The notes: generated by a model from the letters alone, not told the origin. DNA of 64,000 nt from Hyphomonadaceae bacterium (GCA_016791425.1 JAEUMQ010000007.1:434001-498000), one strand, 5' to 3'; counted from the first letter of the stretch, positions 17,562-27,997 are shown. A program made the numbers and translations.

Positions 17562-19262
17562 CTAGGCCGCGCGCCGCAGCACCGGCGCCATCGCCCCGTC
17601 GCTCTCGAAATGGAAGCCCTGCGCTTCCTCCAGGATCGAGCGCAGCTGGTCGAACTTCGGCGGCTTGCTGAGATAGCCCAGCGCGCCGAGCTCCGCGGCC
17701 CGGCGCACGTCACGATCCTGTGTCGAGCCCGAGCACATCACCACGGCGATGTCGCGCATCTTCGCGTCTGCGCGCATCCGCTCCAGCATCTCGAACCCGT
17801 CCATCACCGGCATGTTGATGTCGAGGATGATGAGGTCCACGGGCGTTCCGTTCTGCGCCGCGCTGGCGATCGCATCGAGCCCGGCCTGTCCGTCATGCGC
17901 GACGAGGAATTTGCAGCGCATGCCGAGCGGCTCGCCGAGGAACGTGCGCGCCAGACGCACGTCCGGCTCGCGGTCGTCGATGATCAGCACCGTGGCGGGT
18001 GCGTTGGGGTCGCGCGGCGCCTCCGCGCGCGGCGCCGGAATCGCCGCCTCGGCGGGTGCGGGCAGCGTGAAGATGAACGCCGCGCCCTGGCCGAGCGCGG
18101 AGCGGCAGGCGATGGCGCCCTCGTGGATCTCCAGCACCTTGCGGCAGATCGCGAGGCCCAGGCCCGCGTGCGTGTTCGCCCGATTGAGGCGGCGGAACGG
18201 CTGGAAGATCCTCTCCTGATGCTCCGCCGCGATGCCGGGCCCGTTGTCGCGCACGCAAACGGCCACGAACTCCTTCGCTCGCTGGGCGCTGATGTGCACG
18301 ACCACCTTGCCTTCGCAGTGCGCGATGGCGTTGGCGATCAGGTTCTGGAACACCTGGATCATCTGCGCACGGTTGGCGACGACGCGCGGCAGCGCCTCGC
18401 AGACCACCGCTGCGCTCCGTTCGCGGATGAGCGCCGCGAGGTTGGCTTTCGCCGCCTCGGCCGCCTCGGTGAGGTCGAGCGGCGCCTTGCTCACCGTTTC
18501 TCCGTCGAGCAGGGCGTATTGCTGCACGGTGTCGATCAACATCCCCATGCGTGCGCCAGCCTGCCGCACGAAGTCGAGATATTGCCGGTGCGTCTCTGGC
18601 GTGAGCACTTGCTCAGCGAGCAGGTCCGAATATGACGAGATCGTCCGCACCGGCTCGCGCAGGTCGTGCGCCAGCGAACGGGCGAACACGTCGATCCGGT
18701 CGCGCTGCTCGGTGATCCGCGCCTCGCGCTCCGAGAGGGTGACGATCTTCTCCTGCAGGTCTTCGTAGAGCTGCGCGTTTTCCAGCGCCACCGACGTGGT
18801 GTCCGCAAGCGCTTGCAGGATCTTCACCTCGCCGTCGGTCGGCTTTCGGCGCTGCGCCCAATACGTGCCGATCGCGCCGATCGGCGCCGATTGCCTGATC
18901 GGGACCATCGCCAGGCTTTTGACGAATGTCGGGCGGTAGGCGTCGGCCGGAATGCGCGGATCGGCGTAAATGTCTTCGATCACAGCGGCCTGCGCGTTCA
19001 GCATCGCCCAGCCGCTGATGCACGTCTCCATCGGGAAGCGCTGCCCTTTCCACAGCGGCGAGATCGCGTCCTCATCGACATAATAGCAGCGGCCGTTGTC
19101 GCGCAGGACGAAGGAGGCGCCGTCCGCGCCCGTGAGCGCCCGCGCCGCACGCCGTACGATATCGATCACGGTCTCGCGATCACGCGCCTGGGAGAGCTCC
19201 TGCACCACGCCGACAAGGCGTTCCATGGCGCCGGCGACCGATTGTGCATCAGAAACGGCCAC
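17562..19262 (-). CDS. GAF-domain hybrid sensor histidine kinase
   Basis: A 566-residue soluble hybrid kinase without membrane segments. A GAF domain covers about 15-165, a coiled linker 168-195, the dimerization/phosphoacceptor domain has His199 in SLAHDLREPVRTI, the ATPase domain has N-box NLIANAIAH, DNGPGI and GLGLAI, and a C-terminal receiver (424-555) has Asp481 in ILDINMPVMDGF. It probably senses a cytoplasmic ligand through GAF. The start is GTG, preceded by GGGAGC. No response-regulator partner is adjacent; the receiver may serve as output. Confidence 0.9.
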   Translation of the reverse strand: MAVSDAQSVAGAMERLVGVVQELSQARDRETVIDIVRRAARALTGADGASFVLRDNGRCYYVDEDAISPLWKGQRFPMETCISGWAMLNAQAAVIEDIYADPRIPADAYRPTFVKSLAMVPIRQSAPIGAIGTYWAQRRKPTDGEVKILQALADTTSVALENAQLYEDLQEKIVTLSEREARITEQRDRIDVFARSLAHDLREPVRTISSYSDLLAEQVLTPETHRQYLDFVRQAGARMGMLIDTVQQYALLDGETVSKAPLDLTEAAEAAKANLAALIRERSAAVVCEALPRVVANRAQMIQVFQNLIANAIAHCEGKVVVHISAQRAKEFVAVCVRDNGPGIAAEHQERIFQPFRRLNRANTHAGLGLAICRKVLEIHEGAIACRSALGQGAAFIFTLPAPAEAAIPAPRAEAPRDPNAPATVLIIDDREPDVRLARTFLGEPLGMRCKFLVAHDGQAGLDAIASAAQNGTPVDLIILDINMPVMDGFEMLERMRADAKMRDIAVVMCSGSTQDRDVRRAAELGALGYLSKPPKFDQLRSILEEAQGFHFESDGAMAPVLRRAA

Positions 19263-19340
19263 GAAGTTTGCTCCCGACTCACCTTTATCAAGGGAGTGTA
19301 AAGCGCTCGTGCACGCGCGCGAAAGGCCATCGCGTTTCGC

Positions 19341-20738
19341 TTAGGCCAGCGCAGCGGCGATCTCCGCCGCCAGCTTCCGCGCCACTTCTTCCTTCGCCAT
19401 GCGCGGCCAGCGCGCGACGCCATCGCGCGTGATCAGCGCCACTTCGTTCTCTGCGCCGCCCATCACGTCGCCCGAAACATCGTTCGCGACGATCCAGTCG
19501 CAGCCCTTCCGGGCGATCTTGGCCTTCGCATTGGCCTCCACGTTCGAGGTCTCCGCCGCAAAGCCCACGACAAGCATCGGACGCCGCGCGCCCGCCTTCG
19601 ACAGCGTGGCGAGAATATCCGGATTCTCCTCCAGATCGATCGACGGCGCCGCTGCCCCCTTTTCCTTCTTGATCTTGTCCTTCAGCGCCGCGCGCGGCCG
19701 CCAATCCGCCACCGCCGCCACGCACACCGCCGCATCCGCTGGCAGCGCCGCCTCGCACGCCGCGAGCATCTCGCGCGCCGTCTCCACCGCCTTGAACGTC
19801 GCGCGCGCCGGCGGCGCGATCGCCACCGGCCCGGACACCAACGTCACCTCCGCGCCCAGGTCCGCCAACGCCTCTGCAATCGCAAAGCCCTGCTTGCCCG
19901 AAGAGCGATTGGAAACGAACCGCACCGGATCGATCGGCTCCACCGTCGGCCCCGCCGTCACCAGCACGCGCCTGCCCTTCAAGGGCCCGTCGCTGAGCAG
20001 CCGCAGGATCGCGTCGCGGATCGCGGTCGGCTCGGCCATCCGCCCAACGCCGAATTCGCCGCACGCCATCGCCCCTTCGTCCGGCCCGACGAACGCAACC
20101 CCGTCTGCCCGCAGCCGCGCGAGATTTCTTTGCGTCGCCGCGTGATGCCACATGCGCACGTTCATCGCCGGCGCCATCAGCACCTTCTTGTCCGTCGCGA
20201 GGAGGGTGGTGGAGGCAAGATCGCCGGCAAGCCCGTTCGCGGCCTTCGCCATGAGGTCCGCCGTCGCCGGCGCGACCACGACGAGATCGGCCGAGCGCGA
20301 GAGCTCGATATGTCCCATCTCCGCCTCGTCGGTGAGATCGAACAGCGCCGAATAGACCTTGTCTTCCGAAAGCGCGCCCGCCGTCAGCGGCGTCACGAAA
20401 TGCTGCGCCGCCTCGGTCAGGATCACGCGCGACTTCACGCCCGCCTTCGACAGGAGCCGGATGAGCTCCAGGCTCTTATAGGCCGCGATGCCGCCGCCGA
20501 TGATCAGCAGCACCCGCCGCGCCCCCGCCGGCTGCGGCTGATGCTCCACATATTCGACCCTCCCGGTTGGGCCGGGGGCCGGAGGCCGCGCGGGCGTCTC
20601 GCCCTCCGCCGTCACGATCACCGCCTCGCCCCGCCGGACGACCCGTTGCGGGCCCTCCTTCAGCGCCTTGGTGATCAGCTCGGAAAAGCGGTTCTTGGCG
20701 TCGGCGACAGCCCATTCATTGCCGGTCTTGGCGGTCAC
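19341..20738 (-). CDS. coaBC: CoaBC with N-terminal Phd/YefM antitoxin-like domain
   Basis: A 465-residue bifunctional enzyme of CoA synthesis: CoaC decarboxylates phosphopantothenoylcysteine, and CoaB joins phosphopantothenate to cysteine. CoaC begins at [15 protein letters not shown] and holds PAMNVRMW and [13 protein letters not shown]; CoaB holds [24 protein letters not shown] and AAVADWRP. Residues 8-46 ([20 protein letters not shown] and following [12 protein letters not shown]) match Phd/YefM antitoxins and are not part of usual CoaBC proteins. The start is GTG with AAAAGGGG upstream; a perfect palindrome lies just before it. GTG at 20547-20549 after GGGAGG is a possible internal start giving plain CoaBC. 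It follows ubiB by 52 nt. Confidence 0.92.
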   Translation of the reverse strand: MTAKTGNEWAVADAKNRFSELITKALKEGPQRVVRRGEAVIVTAEGETPARPPAPGPTGRVEYVEHQPQPAGARRVLLIIGGGIAAYKSLELIRLLSKAGVKSRVILTEAAQHFVTPLTAGALSEDKVYSALFDLTDEAEMGHIELSRSADLVVVAPATADLMAKAANGLAGDLASTTLLATDKKVLMAPAMNVRMWHHAATQRNLARLRADGVAFVGPDEGAMACGEFGVGRMAEPTAIRDAILRLLSDGPLKGRRVLVTAGPTVEPIDPVRFVSNRSSGKQGFAIAEALADLGAEVTLVSGPVAIAPPARATFKAVETAREMLAACEAALPADAAVCVAAVADWRPRAALKDKIKKEKGAAAPSIDLEENPDILATLSKAGARRPMLVVGFAAETSNVEANAKAKIARKGCDWIVANDVSGDVMGGAENEVALITRDGVARWPRMAKEEVARKLAAEIAAALA

Positions 20739-20747
20739 ATCGGCCCC

Positions 20748-20768
20748 TTTTGTCCAACTTGGACAAAA
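20748..20768. promoter_or_regulatory. Perfect palindrome before coaBC, candidate Phd-type operator
   Basis: The arms TTTTGTCCAA and TTGGACAAAA are exact inverted copies around one central base, 21 bp in all. It sits in the 52-bp gap between the ubiB stop and the coaBC GTG, ending 9 nt before the start codon. Phd/YefM antitoxins bind palindromes at their own promoters, and the downstream protein carries such a domain, so an autoregulatory operator is likely. An mRNA hairpin at the ribosome site is an alternative. Confidence 0.65.
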
Positions 20769-20790
20769 TAGGCCCTTCCCCTGAAGAAAT

Positions 20791-22365
20791 CTACCGCGTC
20801 GCGGTCGCGGCCGCCCTTGGGATCGGAACGCGCGGATTGTCCCCCAGGGCCACCACGAGCAGCAGCATCACCGCCCCCACGGCGAAGCCCACCCAGAAGC
20901 TCATCCACTGGAACTTCGCCCGCTCCGCCGGCGGCGGGTCGGCCGCCACGCGCCGCGCCGCTTCTTCCAGCGCGGTCAGCGTCTTCGGCAGCCGCCGCAG
21001 GGTCTGCAGCGCCTGGCCGGCCTCGTCGAGCCCGCGCTTGGCCATCTGCTCGGCCCCGAGCTCCCGCCGCACCCAGCGCTCCGCGATCGGCCGCGCCGCC
21101 GCCCACATGTCGTGCTTGGGATCGAGCGCCCGCGCCACGCCCTCGGCCTGCACCATGGTCTTCTGCAGCAGCACGAGCTCGGGCCTGAGGTGCATGCCGA
21201 AGAGGTGCGTCACATCGAAGAGCTGCAGCAAGAGGCGGCTCATCGAGATGCCGTCGGCGGTCTTGCCGAAGATCGGCTCGCCGATCGCGCGCAGCGCCTG
21301 CGCGAACTCTTCCACGGTGAAGCGTTCGGGAACGTAGCCGGCTTCCGCATGCACCTCCGCCACGCGCCGGTAGTCGCGTCGCAGGAAGCCGTAGAGGATT
21401 TCCGCCAGATACCGCCGTTCCTTGTGGCCGATCCGGCCCATGATGCCGAAATCGACGATCCAGATCTTCCCGTCGCGGCCATAGATGAGGTTCCCCTCGT
21501 GCATGTCCGCGTGGAAGAAGCCGTGATCGAGCGCTGCTGCGAGGAACCCGCGCGCGATCGCGATCGCCAGCGCCGGCTTGTCCGCGCCCGCACGCTCCAG
21601 CGCCGCATGATCCGTGAACGGAACGCCCTCGATCCATTCCAGCGTCATCACCCGCTTGGACGAGCGCGTCCAATCCACCTGCGGCACGCTGAGATAGCCG
21701 TCCGTCGCCGCGACCTCGCGAAACTCCGCCGCCGCGCCCGCCTCGAGCCGGAGGTCCATCTCCCGCTCCATCGCGCCGGCCACCGTCTCGACGAACTGCA
21801 CCGGCTCCAGCCGTCGCGACCGCGTGGAGAAGAACTCGATCCCCTCTGCCAGGAAGCGCAGCGCCGCCATCTCCTTGGCCATCCGCCGCTCGATCCGTGG
21901 GCGGAGCACCTTCACCGCCGCCACGCCGCCTTCCGGCAGCAGCGCCTGGTGCACCTGCGCGATCGACGCCGCCGCCATCGGATCGCTTATCGCGCCGAAC
22001 AATTGCTCCGTCGCGCCGAGCTCGGAATTGATCGTATCGAGCGCCACGACTCGCGAGAAGGGCGGCAACCGGTCCTTCAGCCGCCCGAGCTCCTGCGCCA
22101 CCGACACGCCGATGATGTCCGGCCGGGTGGCGAGGAACTGCCCCACCTTCACATATGCCGGCCCAAGCCGCTCCAGCGCCGCCGCCAGCCGCGCGCCGAC
22201 CGTGCGCGGTTTCCGCCGCCGCGCGAACAGCCCCAAAAAGCCGCCGAGCACGCGCCAGCGCGCATCCATCCGTGGACGGTATTCCTTGGGAATGAGCGCG
22301 TCATAGCGGATCAGGATCCACAAGAGGCGCAGCAGCCGCCGAATATGTTCAATCCACGAGAACAA
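20791..22365 (-). CDS. ubiB: UbiB, ubiquinone biosynthesis atypical kinase/ATPase
   Basis: A 524-residue ABC1/ADCK/UbiB protein. It has the family's KxGQ motif (AYVKVGQFLATRPD), the Ala-rich loop replacing a glycine-rich loop (AAASIAQVHQA), the catalytic HADMHEGNLIY and the metal-binding VDFGIMGRIG. Near the C-terminus is a membrane segment (SFWVGFAVGAVMLLLVVALG), as in UbiB. The protein is needed for ubiquinone synthesis in aerobic alphaproteobacteria. The start appears to be TTG at 22365; it follows ubiE by 28 nt on the same strand. Confidence 0.95.
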   Translation of the reverse strand: MFSWIEHIRRLLRLLWILIRYDALIPKEYRPRMDARWRVLGGFLGLFARRRKPRTVGARLAAALERLGPAYVKVGQFLATRPDIIGVSVAQELGRLKDRLPPFSRVVALDTINSELGATEQLFGAISDPMAAASIAQVHQALLPEGGVAAVKVLRPRIERRMAKEMAALRFLAEGIEFFSTRSRRLEPVQFVETVAGAMEREMDLRLEAGAAAEFREVAATDGYLSVPQVDWTRSSKRVMTLEWIEGVPFTDHAALERAGADKPALAIAIARGFLAAALDHGFFHADMHEGNLIYGRDGKIWIVDFGIMGRIGHKERRYLAEILYGFLRRDYRRVAEVHAEAGYVPERFTVEEFAQALRAIGEPIFGKTADGISMSRLLLQLFDVTHLFGMHLRPELVLLQKTMVQAEGVARALDPKHDMWAAARPIAERWVRRELGAEQMAKRGLDEAGQALQTLRRLPKTLTALEEAARRVAADPPPAERAKFQWMSFWVGFAVGAVMLLLVVALGDNPRVPIPRAAATATR

Positions 22366-22393
22366 ACGAGATCGCCTGACTGCTAGCCAAATC

Positions 22394-23170
22394 CTAGATC
22401 GCCCAGCCCCAATGCAGCGCGCAGACCCCGCCCGCGAGGTTCCGGAACTCCACGCGCGAGAAGCCTGCTTCGCGCATCATGGCTGCAAAGCGTTCCTGAT
22501 CTGGAAACCTTCGGATGGATTCCACAAGATACTGGTAAGACTCCCGGTCGTTGGCGAGCAGCTTCCCGAGCGCCGGGATCGCATGAAACGAGTAAGCATC
22601 GTAAACGGGCTCTAACGCCCCGATCGCGAGCCGCGAGAATTCGAGGCACAGGAACCGCCCGCCACGCTTCAGCACGCGCTTGGCGTCGGCCAGCACCGCC
22701 GGAATGTCCGTGCAGTTGCGGATGCCGAAGCTGATGATGTAGGCGTCCGCCATCCGGTCGGGCAGGGGCAGTTGCTCCGCATCCCCGCTTACCCAGTGCA
22801 GCCCTTCGCCGTCGCCGCGCTGCAGGCCCGCCGCGAGCATCGCCGCGTTCACGTCGATCTCCAGGATCGCGGCGTCCGCCCCGCCGCGGCGCTTCTGGAT
22901 CTCGCCCACCCGTTTGGTCATCCGCCGCCCGAGATCGCCGGTTCCGCCCGCCACATCGAGAATCGTCTCGCCCGGCTGCGGATTGAGCCTGGCGACCGCG
23001 ATGTCCTTCCAGACCCGGTGCAGCCCCGCGCTCATCGCGTCGTTCATGAGATCGTAGCGGCCCGCAACGCTCTCGAACACGCCGCGCACCAGCCGCGCTT
23101 TCTCCGCCTTCGGAACGTCGCTGAAGCCGAACGAGGCGGCTGCGCCCTCATCTTTGTTCTCTGCCGCCAT
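22394..23170 (-). CDS. ubiE: UbiE, demethylmenaquinone/2-polyprenyl-methoxybenzoquinol methyltransferase
   Basis: A 258-residue SAM-dependent C-methyltransferase of quinone synthesis. It shows the UbiE opening [25 protein letters not shown], the SAM motif [12 protein letters not shown], the Asp-type motif EIDVNAAML, and the signature [32 protein letters not shown]. It heads the minus-strand ubiE-ubiB-coaBC set, divergent from fpg with 46 bp between start codons, a layout shared with many alphaproteobacteria. The start at 23170 gives the normal length. Confidence 0.95.
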   Translation of the reverse strand: MAAENKDEGAAASFGFSDVPKAEKARLVRGVFESVAGRYDLMNDAMSAGLHRVWKDIAVARLNPQPGETILDVAGGTGDLGRRMTKRVGEIQKRRGGADAAILEIDVNAAMLAAGLQRGDGEGLHWVSGDAEQLPLPDRMADAYIISFGIRNCTDIPAVLADAKRVLKRGGRFLCLEFSRLAIGALEPVYDAYSFHAIPALGKLLANDRESYQYLVESIRRFPDQERFAAMMREAGFSRVEFRNLAGGVCALHWGWAI

Positions 23171-23216
23171 GGCCCGAACATAGCGACGGGCCCTGCGAAG
23201 CGCTATATCGCGCCAC

Positions 23217-24074
23217 ATGCCTGAGCTGCCGGAAGTCGAGACCGTTCGTCGCGGGTTGGCGCCTGCTCTGGTCGGCCGCCGGCTGAAGCGCGTCGAGCAG
23301 CGCCGTCCGGACCTGCGCTTCCCCCTGCCGAAGGATTTCGCCGCGCGGCTCGAAGGCCGGCGCATCATGGAGCTTTCCCGCCGCGCGAAATATCTCATCG
23401 CCGCGCTCGACAACGGCGAGCTCTGGACCATGCACCTGGGCATGAGCGGCCGCTTCAGCATCATCGCCGGCAAGCGCGCCAAGCAGCCGGGCGAGTTCTA
23501 CTACGCCGAGCCGCCGGACCCCACCCACACCCACATTGTCGTCGAGACCGACAAGGGCGTCCGCGTCGAATACAATGATCCGCGCCGCTTCGGCTACATG
23601 GACCTCATTCCCGCCGACGGATTGTCCGTACACCCCTGGTTCGCCGGCATGGGCCCTGAGCCGCTCGGCAACCAATTCCACGCCGCGCATCTGACGGAAG
23701 CCTTCGCCGGCAAGAAGCAGAGCGTGAAGGCGACGCTGCTCGACCAGCGCATCGTCGCCGGCCTTGGCAATATCTATGTCTGTGAAGCGCTGTTCCGCGC
23801 CGGCATCGATCCGCGCCGCGCCGCCGGCCGCATCTCGCCGCCGCGCCTTGAGCGCCTGACCAAGGAAATCCGCGACGTCCTCACCGAAGCGATCGAGGCG
23901 GGCGGCTCATCGCTCCGCGATTACGCCCAGGCCGACGGCGCGCTCGGATATTTCCAGCATCGCTTCCGCATCTATGATCGCGAACGCCAGCCCTGCGGCG
24001 CATGCGGGTCGATCGTGAAGCGCATCGTGCAGGCCGGCCGCTCGACTTTCTTCTGCTCCCGTTGCCAACGATAG
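23217..24074 (+). CDS. mutM: Formamidopyrimidine-DNA glycosylase (Fpg/MutM)
   Basis: A 285-residue base-excision-repair glycosylase/AP lyase that removes 8-oxoguanine and formamidopyrimidines. It opens with [13 protein letters not shown], where the catalytic Pro and Glu lie. The conserved lysine is in MHLGMSGRF context, the H2TH region follows [18 protein letters not shown], and the C-terminal zinc finger has [26 protein letters not shown] with four Cys. It starts in the divergent region with ubiE. Confidence 0.96.
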   Translation: MPELPEVETVRRGLAPALVGRRLKRVEQRRPDLRFPLPKDFAARLEGRRIMELSRRAKYLIAALDNGELWTMHLGMSGRFSIIAGKRAKQPGEFYYAEPPDPTHTHIVVETDKGVRVEYNDPRRFGYMDLIPADGLSVHPWFAGMGPEPLGNQFHAAHLTEAFAGKKQSVKATLLDQRIVAGLGNIYVCEALFRAGIDPRRAAGRISPPRLERLTKEIRDVLTEAIEAGGSSLRDYAQADGALGYFQHRFRIYDRERQPCGACGSIVKRIVQAGRSTFFCSRCQR

Positions 24075-24154
24075 CGTGGCGCGGATCCCTTGCGGCTTGG
24101 ACATCCGCATCGCCTCACGCTAAAGCCCTCGCTTCGCATTTCATCGAGGCAGGC

Positions 24155-24928
24155 ATGGCTTACGAAACGCTACTTACCGAGCAGAACGGCGCGGTCGGCA
24201 TCATCCGGCTCAATCGCCCCGAGGCGCTGAACGCGCTCAATTCCAAGGTCCTGCGCGAGATCACCGCGGCGCTCGAAGCCTGGTCGTGCGATGACGGCGT
24301 GCGCTGCGTGATCCTCACCGGTTCGGAGCGCGCCTTCGCCGCCGGCGCCGACATCAAGGAGATGGCCGACAAGACCTATTCAGAAGCCATGGTCGAGGAT
24401 TTCTTCGCCGGCTGGGATCGCGTCACGTCGTTCCGCAAGCCGATCCTCGCGGCGGTGTCCGGGTTTGCGCTCGGCGGCGGCTGCGAGCTTGCGATGATGT
24501 GCGACTTCATCATCGCCTCCGATACCGCGAAGTTCGGCCAGCCCGAGATCAAGCTCGGCGTCATGCCCGGCATGGGCGGCTCCCAGCGGCTCACCCGCGC
24601 CGTCGGCAAGGCCAAGGCCATGGACATGTGCCTCACCGGCCGCATGATGGACGCCGCCGAAGCCGAGCGTTCGGGCCTTGTCGCCCGCGTCGTCGCCGCC
24701 GCCGATCTGCAGGCGGAAGCTTTGCAGGCCGCGCAGTCCATCGCCGCCTTTTCCTTGCCCTCGCTCATGGCCTGCAAGGAAGCCGTGAACGTCGCGTTCG
24801 AAGCCTCGCTCGCCGAAGGCGTCCGCTTCGAGCGCCGTTCCTTCCACGGCCTTTTCGCCACCGCCGACCAGAAGGAGGGGATGGCCGCCTTCGTCGCCAA
24901 GCGCCCGCCCGCCTTCACCCACCGCTGA
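24155..24928 (+). CDS. Enoyl-CoA hydratase
   Basis: A 257-residue crotonase-fold protein that hydrates trans-2-enoyl-CoA in fatty-acid beta-oxidation. The oxyanion-hole segments are [11 protein letters not shown] and [13 protein letters not shown]; the catalytic glutamates fit [20 protein letters not shown]. It matches the short-chain enoyl-CoA hydratase (EchA/Ech) type. It lies 80 nt after fpg; no other beta-oxidation gene is adjacent. Confidence 0.93.
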   Translation: MAYETLLTEQNGAVGIIRLNRPEALNALNSKVLREITAALEAWSCDDGVRCVILTGSERAFAAGADIKEMADKTYSEAMVEDFFAGWDRVTSFRKPILAAVSGFALGGGCELAMMCDFIIASDTAKFGQPEIKLGVMPGMGGSQRLTRAVGKAKAMDMCLTGRMMDAAEAERSGLVARVVAAADLQAEALQAAQSIAAFSLPSLMACKEAVNVAFEASLAEGVRFERRSFHGLFATADQKEGMAAFVAKRPPAFTHR

Positions 24929-24950
24929 GCTGATCCGTATACAGAATAAA

Positions 24951-25075
24951 GCGCCCCCTCCCCCTTGCGGGGAGGGGTGGGGGGTGGGGGGCGTGCAGGG
25001 CATGCTCTGCATGGTGCGAAGCGCGCTCGTTGCACAATTCCTGGCGCTCCCCCTCCCCGCAAGGGGGAGGGGATC
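24951..25075. repeat. MITE-like GC-rich inverted-repeat element
   Basis: In the 232-bp gap after the enoyl-CoA hydratase, a 23-bp arm (24955-24977, core CCTCCCCCTTGCGGGGAGG) is repeated exactly inverted at 25050-25072, with about 72 bp between. The unit resembles the palindrome at 4560-4680. It codes for nothing evident and could be a small non-autonomous element or a transcription terminator cluster. Confidence 0.65.
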
Positions 25076-25160
25076 AATTTCATCCGGCAGCCTCTTCGTC
25101 GCAGCCCTATGGCGCCCGCCAATCCTCGCCCCTAATGTCCGCCCGCAAACGGAGCTTGGC

Positions 25161-27995
25161 ATGAATCGCATCTTCGCCGCGCTGATCCTGGCCCTCGCGC
25201 TCGCTGGCTGCGCCACCAAGGCGCCCGAAGTCCCGCAGCCTGCGGCTGGCGCGCTCGCCGTCGCGCCGCTGCAATATTCCTATCGCCAGCTCCCCAACGG
25301 CTTGCGGGTCTACGCGATGCCGGACCCCAACACGGCCAACGTCTCGGTGCAGGTCTGGTACGATGTCGGCTCGAAGAACGATCCGCCGGGCCGCTCCGGC
25401 TTCGCGCACCTCTTTGAGCACATCATGTTCAAGGCGACGCGCAACATGCCGCCCGAGACGATGGACCGTCTCACCGAGGACGTCGGCGGCCAGAACAACG
25501 CCTCCACGGCGGATGATTACACCAATTACTACGAGACCATTCCCGCCAACCATCTCGAGCGCGTGCTCTGGGCCGAGGCCGAGCGCATGGGCTCGCTGGT
25601 CATCGACGAAGCCAACTTCCGCTCCGAGCGCGACGTGGTGAAGGAGGAATACCGCCAGGGCGTGCTCGCTCGTCCGTACGGCAAGCTCTTCTATCTTTAT
25701 CTCGCGCAGACCGCCTTCCTTCAGCATCCCTACGGCCGCCCGACCATCGGCTCCATCGAGGATCTCGACGCTGCGACGGTGGAGGATGTCCGCGCCTTTC
25801 ACGCCACTTATTATCGTCCGGACAACGCCGTGCTCGTCGTCGCCGGCAATTTCGATCCCGCGCAATTGAACGCCTGGGTCGATCGCTATTTCGGCCCTAT
25901 CGCGCGTCCCGATCGCCCGATCCCGCGCGTCAACGTGCAGGAGCCCCCGCACGCGCGCGATTTCACCGTGTATGAGCCGAACACGCCGCTGCCCGCGATC
26001 GCCATCACCTATCCCGCGCCGGCCGCGCGCGATCCGAATACCCCCGCGCTCATGGTGCTCGACGCCATTATGTCTACCGGCGAGAGCTCGCGCCTTTATC
26101 GTTCGATGGTCTACGAGCAGCAGGTCGCCGCCGAAGTGCTGACCATCGCCGATCCGACCCAGGATCCGTACTACTACGCGCTCGGCGCCATTCTCTCCGA
26201 AGGCGTCGATGCCGATCGCGGCATGGCCAGCCTGCAGGCGGAAATCGCCCGCATGCGCGACAGCCTCGCCACGCCCGCCGAGCTCGACGAAGCCAAGAAC
26301 GAGCTCGTCACCGCCGCGCTGCAGGAGCGCGAGACCGCCGCCGGCCGCGCCGGCGTGCTGGCCGACGCCGTGATCCGCTACGGCGATCCTACGTACGCGG
26401 ACAAATTGCTCGCCGACATCCAGGCCGTCACGGCCGAAGATGTCCAGCGCGTCGCACGCGCCGTCTTCGACGATTCAAAGCGCATCACCGTCCGCTATCT
26501 CTCGGACGAAGCCCGCGCCCCGGGCGCGCCGGCCGACGCGATCACGCCCTCCGCGGCGATCCAGGCCCAGGCGCTCACGATCGCGCAGGCCGACATACCC
26601 GTCTACACGCTCGCCCCCGCGGCCGAGCGCGTCGCTCCGCCGCAAGCCGCTGCGCCCGTCTCCGCGCGCATCCCGACCCCGTCGGAGCGCACGCTGCCCA
26701 ACGGCCTGCGCGTCATCGTGGTTGAGCGTCACGACCTGCCGCTCATCAGCGCCGACCTGCGCTTCCTCTCCGGCGCCGCCAGCGATCCGCGCGCCGGAAC
26801 CGCCGCGCTCACCGCCGATCTGCTCGCCAAGGGAACCGCCGCGCGCAGCGCCACCGAGATCGCGCGCGCCATCGAATCCATCGGCGCGTCGCTCTCCGCC
26901 GAAGCCGGCGCCGACAGCTCGACGGTCTCGCTCGAGACCCGCGCCGATCGCGTCGCCGACGCCTTCACCATCTTCGCCGATGTCGCCCGCAATCCGCAAT
27001 TCGCTGCTGAAGAAGTGGAGCGCGCGCGCCGCCAGACCCTCGATGGCCTGCAGGTCGCGTTGAGCGAGCCGCGCTCGCTTGCCGGGTTCGCCATGACCCG
27101 CGCGCTTTACGGCGCCGCCCCGTATGGCGCCGTGCCTTCGCCCGCGAGCGTCGAGGCCATGACCCGCGATGAGATCGCCGCCTTCCACGCGGCGCATTAT
27201 CGTCCTGACAACGCCGTGCTGGTGATCTCCGGCGACATCGCCGCCGCCGACGGCTTTGCGCTCGCCGAGCGCTTTCTCGGCGATTGGGCCAAGCCCGCCG
27301 CCGCCCTCCCGCCGGAGCCGGACGCGACCCGATCGGCGCCCGCACCGCGCCTGATCGTGGTCGATCTGCGCGAGTCCGGCCAGGCCGCTGTCAGCTTCGG
27401 CTTCCGCGGCGTCGCCCGCTCCGATGCTGATTATTTCCCCGCGCTGGTCGCCAGCACGGTGCTCGGCGGCGATTACTCGGCCCGGCTCAATCAGGAAATC
27501 CGTATCAAGCGCGGGCTCTCCTACGGCGTTTCCTCGCGCTTCTCGCCGCGTCTGGCGCCGGGCCCGATCGTGATCGTCGCGCAGACCCGCAACGATGCGG
27601 CCAACCAGGTCCTGGATCTCATGCGCACCGAGCTTTCCCGCATCGGCGCCGAGCGGGCCGCGCAGGACGAGCTCAACGCGCGCCGCGCCACCCTGATCGG
27701 CGGCTTCGGCCGCAGCGTCGAGACCACGTCCGGCCTCGCCGGCCAGATCTCCCAGCTCGCGCTCTTCAACCTGCCGCTCGACAAGCTGCAGACCTACGTC
27801 GCCGACGTCTCTGCAGTCACGCCTGAGCAGATGCAGACCATCGCCGCGCGTCTGTTCAATCCGGCCAACGCCGACATCGTGATCGTCGGCGACGCCAAGC
27901 AATTCTATTCCGGCGTGCGCCGGCGCGCCGGCAATGTCCGCCCCGAGCGCATTCCTGCGGCCTCGCTCAATCTGGACAAGCCGGAGCTGCGTTGA
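25161..27995 (+). CDS. M16 family metallopeptidase, two-module lipoprotein
   Basis: A 944-residue protein with a lipoprotein signal ending LALAGC. The first half is an active-type M16 module with HLFEHIMF, the inverted zinc motif HxxEH, and the distal Glu in the SERDVVKEEYRQGV region. The second half, from about residue 510, is a second M16 module without HxxEH (TADLLAKG at that place), as in the paired catalytic/structural modules of processing peptidases. It probably degrades peptides in the periplasm or at the outer membrane. The start at 25161 is chosen for the signal; the longer frame runs through a repeat. Confidence 0.92.
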   Translation: MNRIFAALILALALAGCATKAPEVPQPAAGALAVAPLQYSYRQLPNGLRVYAMPDPNTANVSVQVWYDVGSKNDPPGRSGFAHLFEHIMFKATRNMPPETMDRLTEDVGGQNNASTADDYTNYYETIPANHLERVLWAEAERMGSLVIDEANFRSERDVVKEEYRQGVLARPYGKLFYLYLAQTAFLQHPYGRPTIGSIEDLDAATVEDVRAFHATYYRPDNAVLVVAGNFDPAQLNAWVDRYFGPIARPDRPIPRVNVQEPPHARDFTVYEPNTPLPAIAITYPAPAARDPNTPALMVLDAIMSTGESSRLYRSMVYEQQVAAEVLTIADPTQDPYYYALGAILSEGVDADRGMASLQAEIARMRDSLATPAELDEAKNELVTAALQERETAAGRAGVLADAVIRYGDPTYADKLLADIQAVTAEDVQRVARAVFDDSKRITVRYLSDEARAPGAPADAITPSAAIQAQALTIAQADIPVYTLAPAAERVAPPQAAAPVSARIPTPSERTLPNGLRVIVVERHDLPLISADLRFLSGAASDPRAGTAALTADLLAKGTAARSATEIARAIESIGASLSAEAGADSSTVSLETRADRVADAFTIFADVARNPQFAAEEVERARRQTLDGLQVALSEPRSLAGFAMTRALYGAAPYGAVPSPASVEAMTRDEIAAFHAAHYRPDNAVLVISGDIAAADGFALAERFLGDWAKPAAALPPEPDATRSAPAPRLIVVDLRESGQAAVSFGFRGVARSDADYFPALVASTVLGGDYSARLNQEIRIKRGLSYGVSSRFSPRLAPGPIVIVAQTRNDAANQVLDLMRTELSRIGAERAAQDELNARRATLIGGFGRSVETTSGLAGQISQLALFNLPLDKLQTYVADVSAVTPEQMQTIAARLFNPANADIVIVGDAKQFYSGVRRRAGNVRPERIPAASLNLDKPELR

Positions 27996-27997
27996 AG

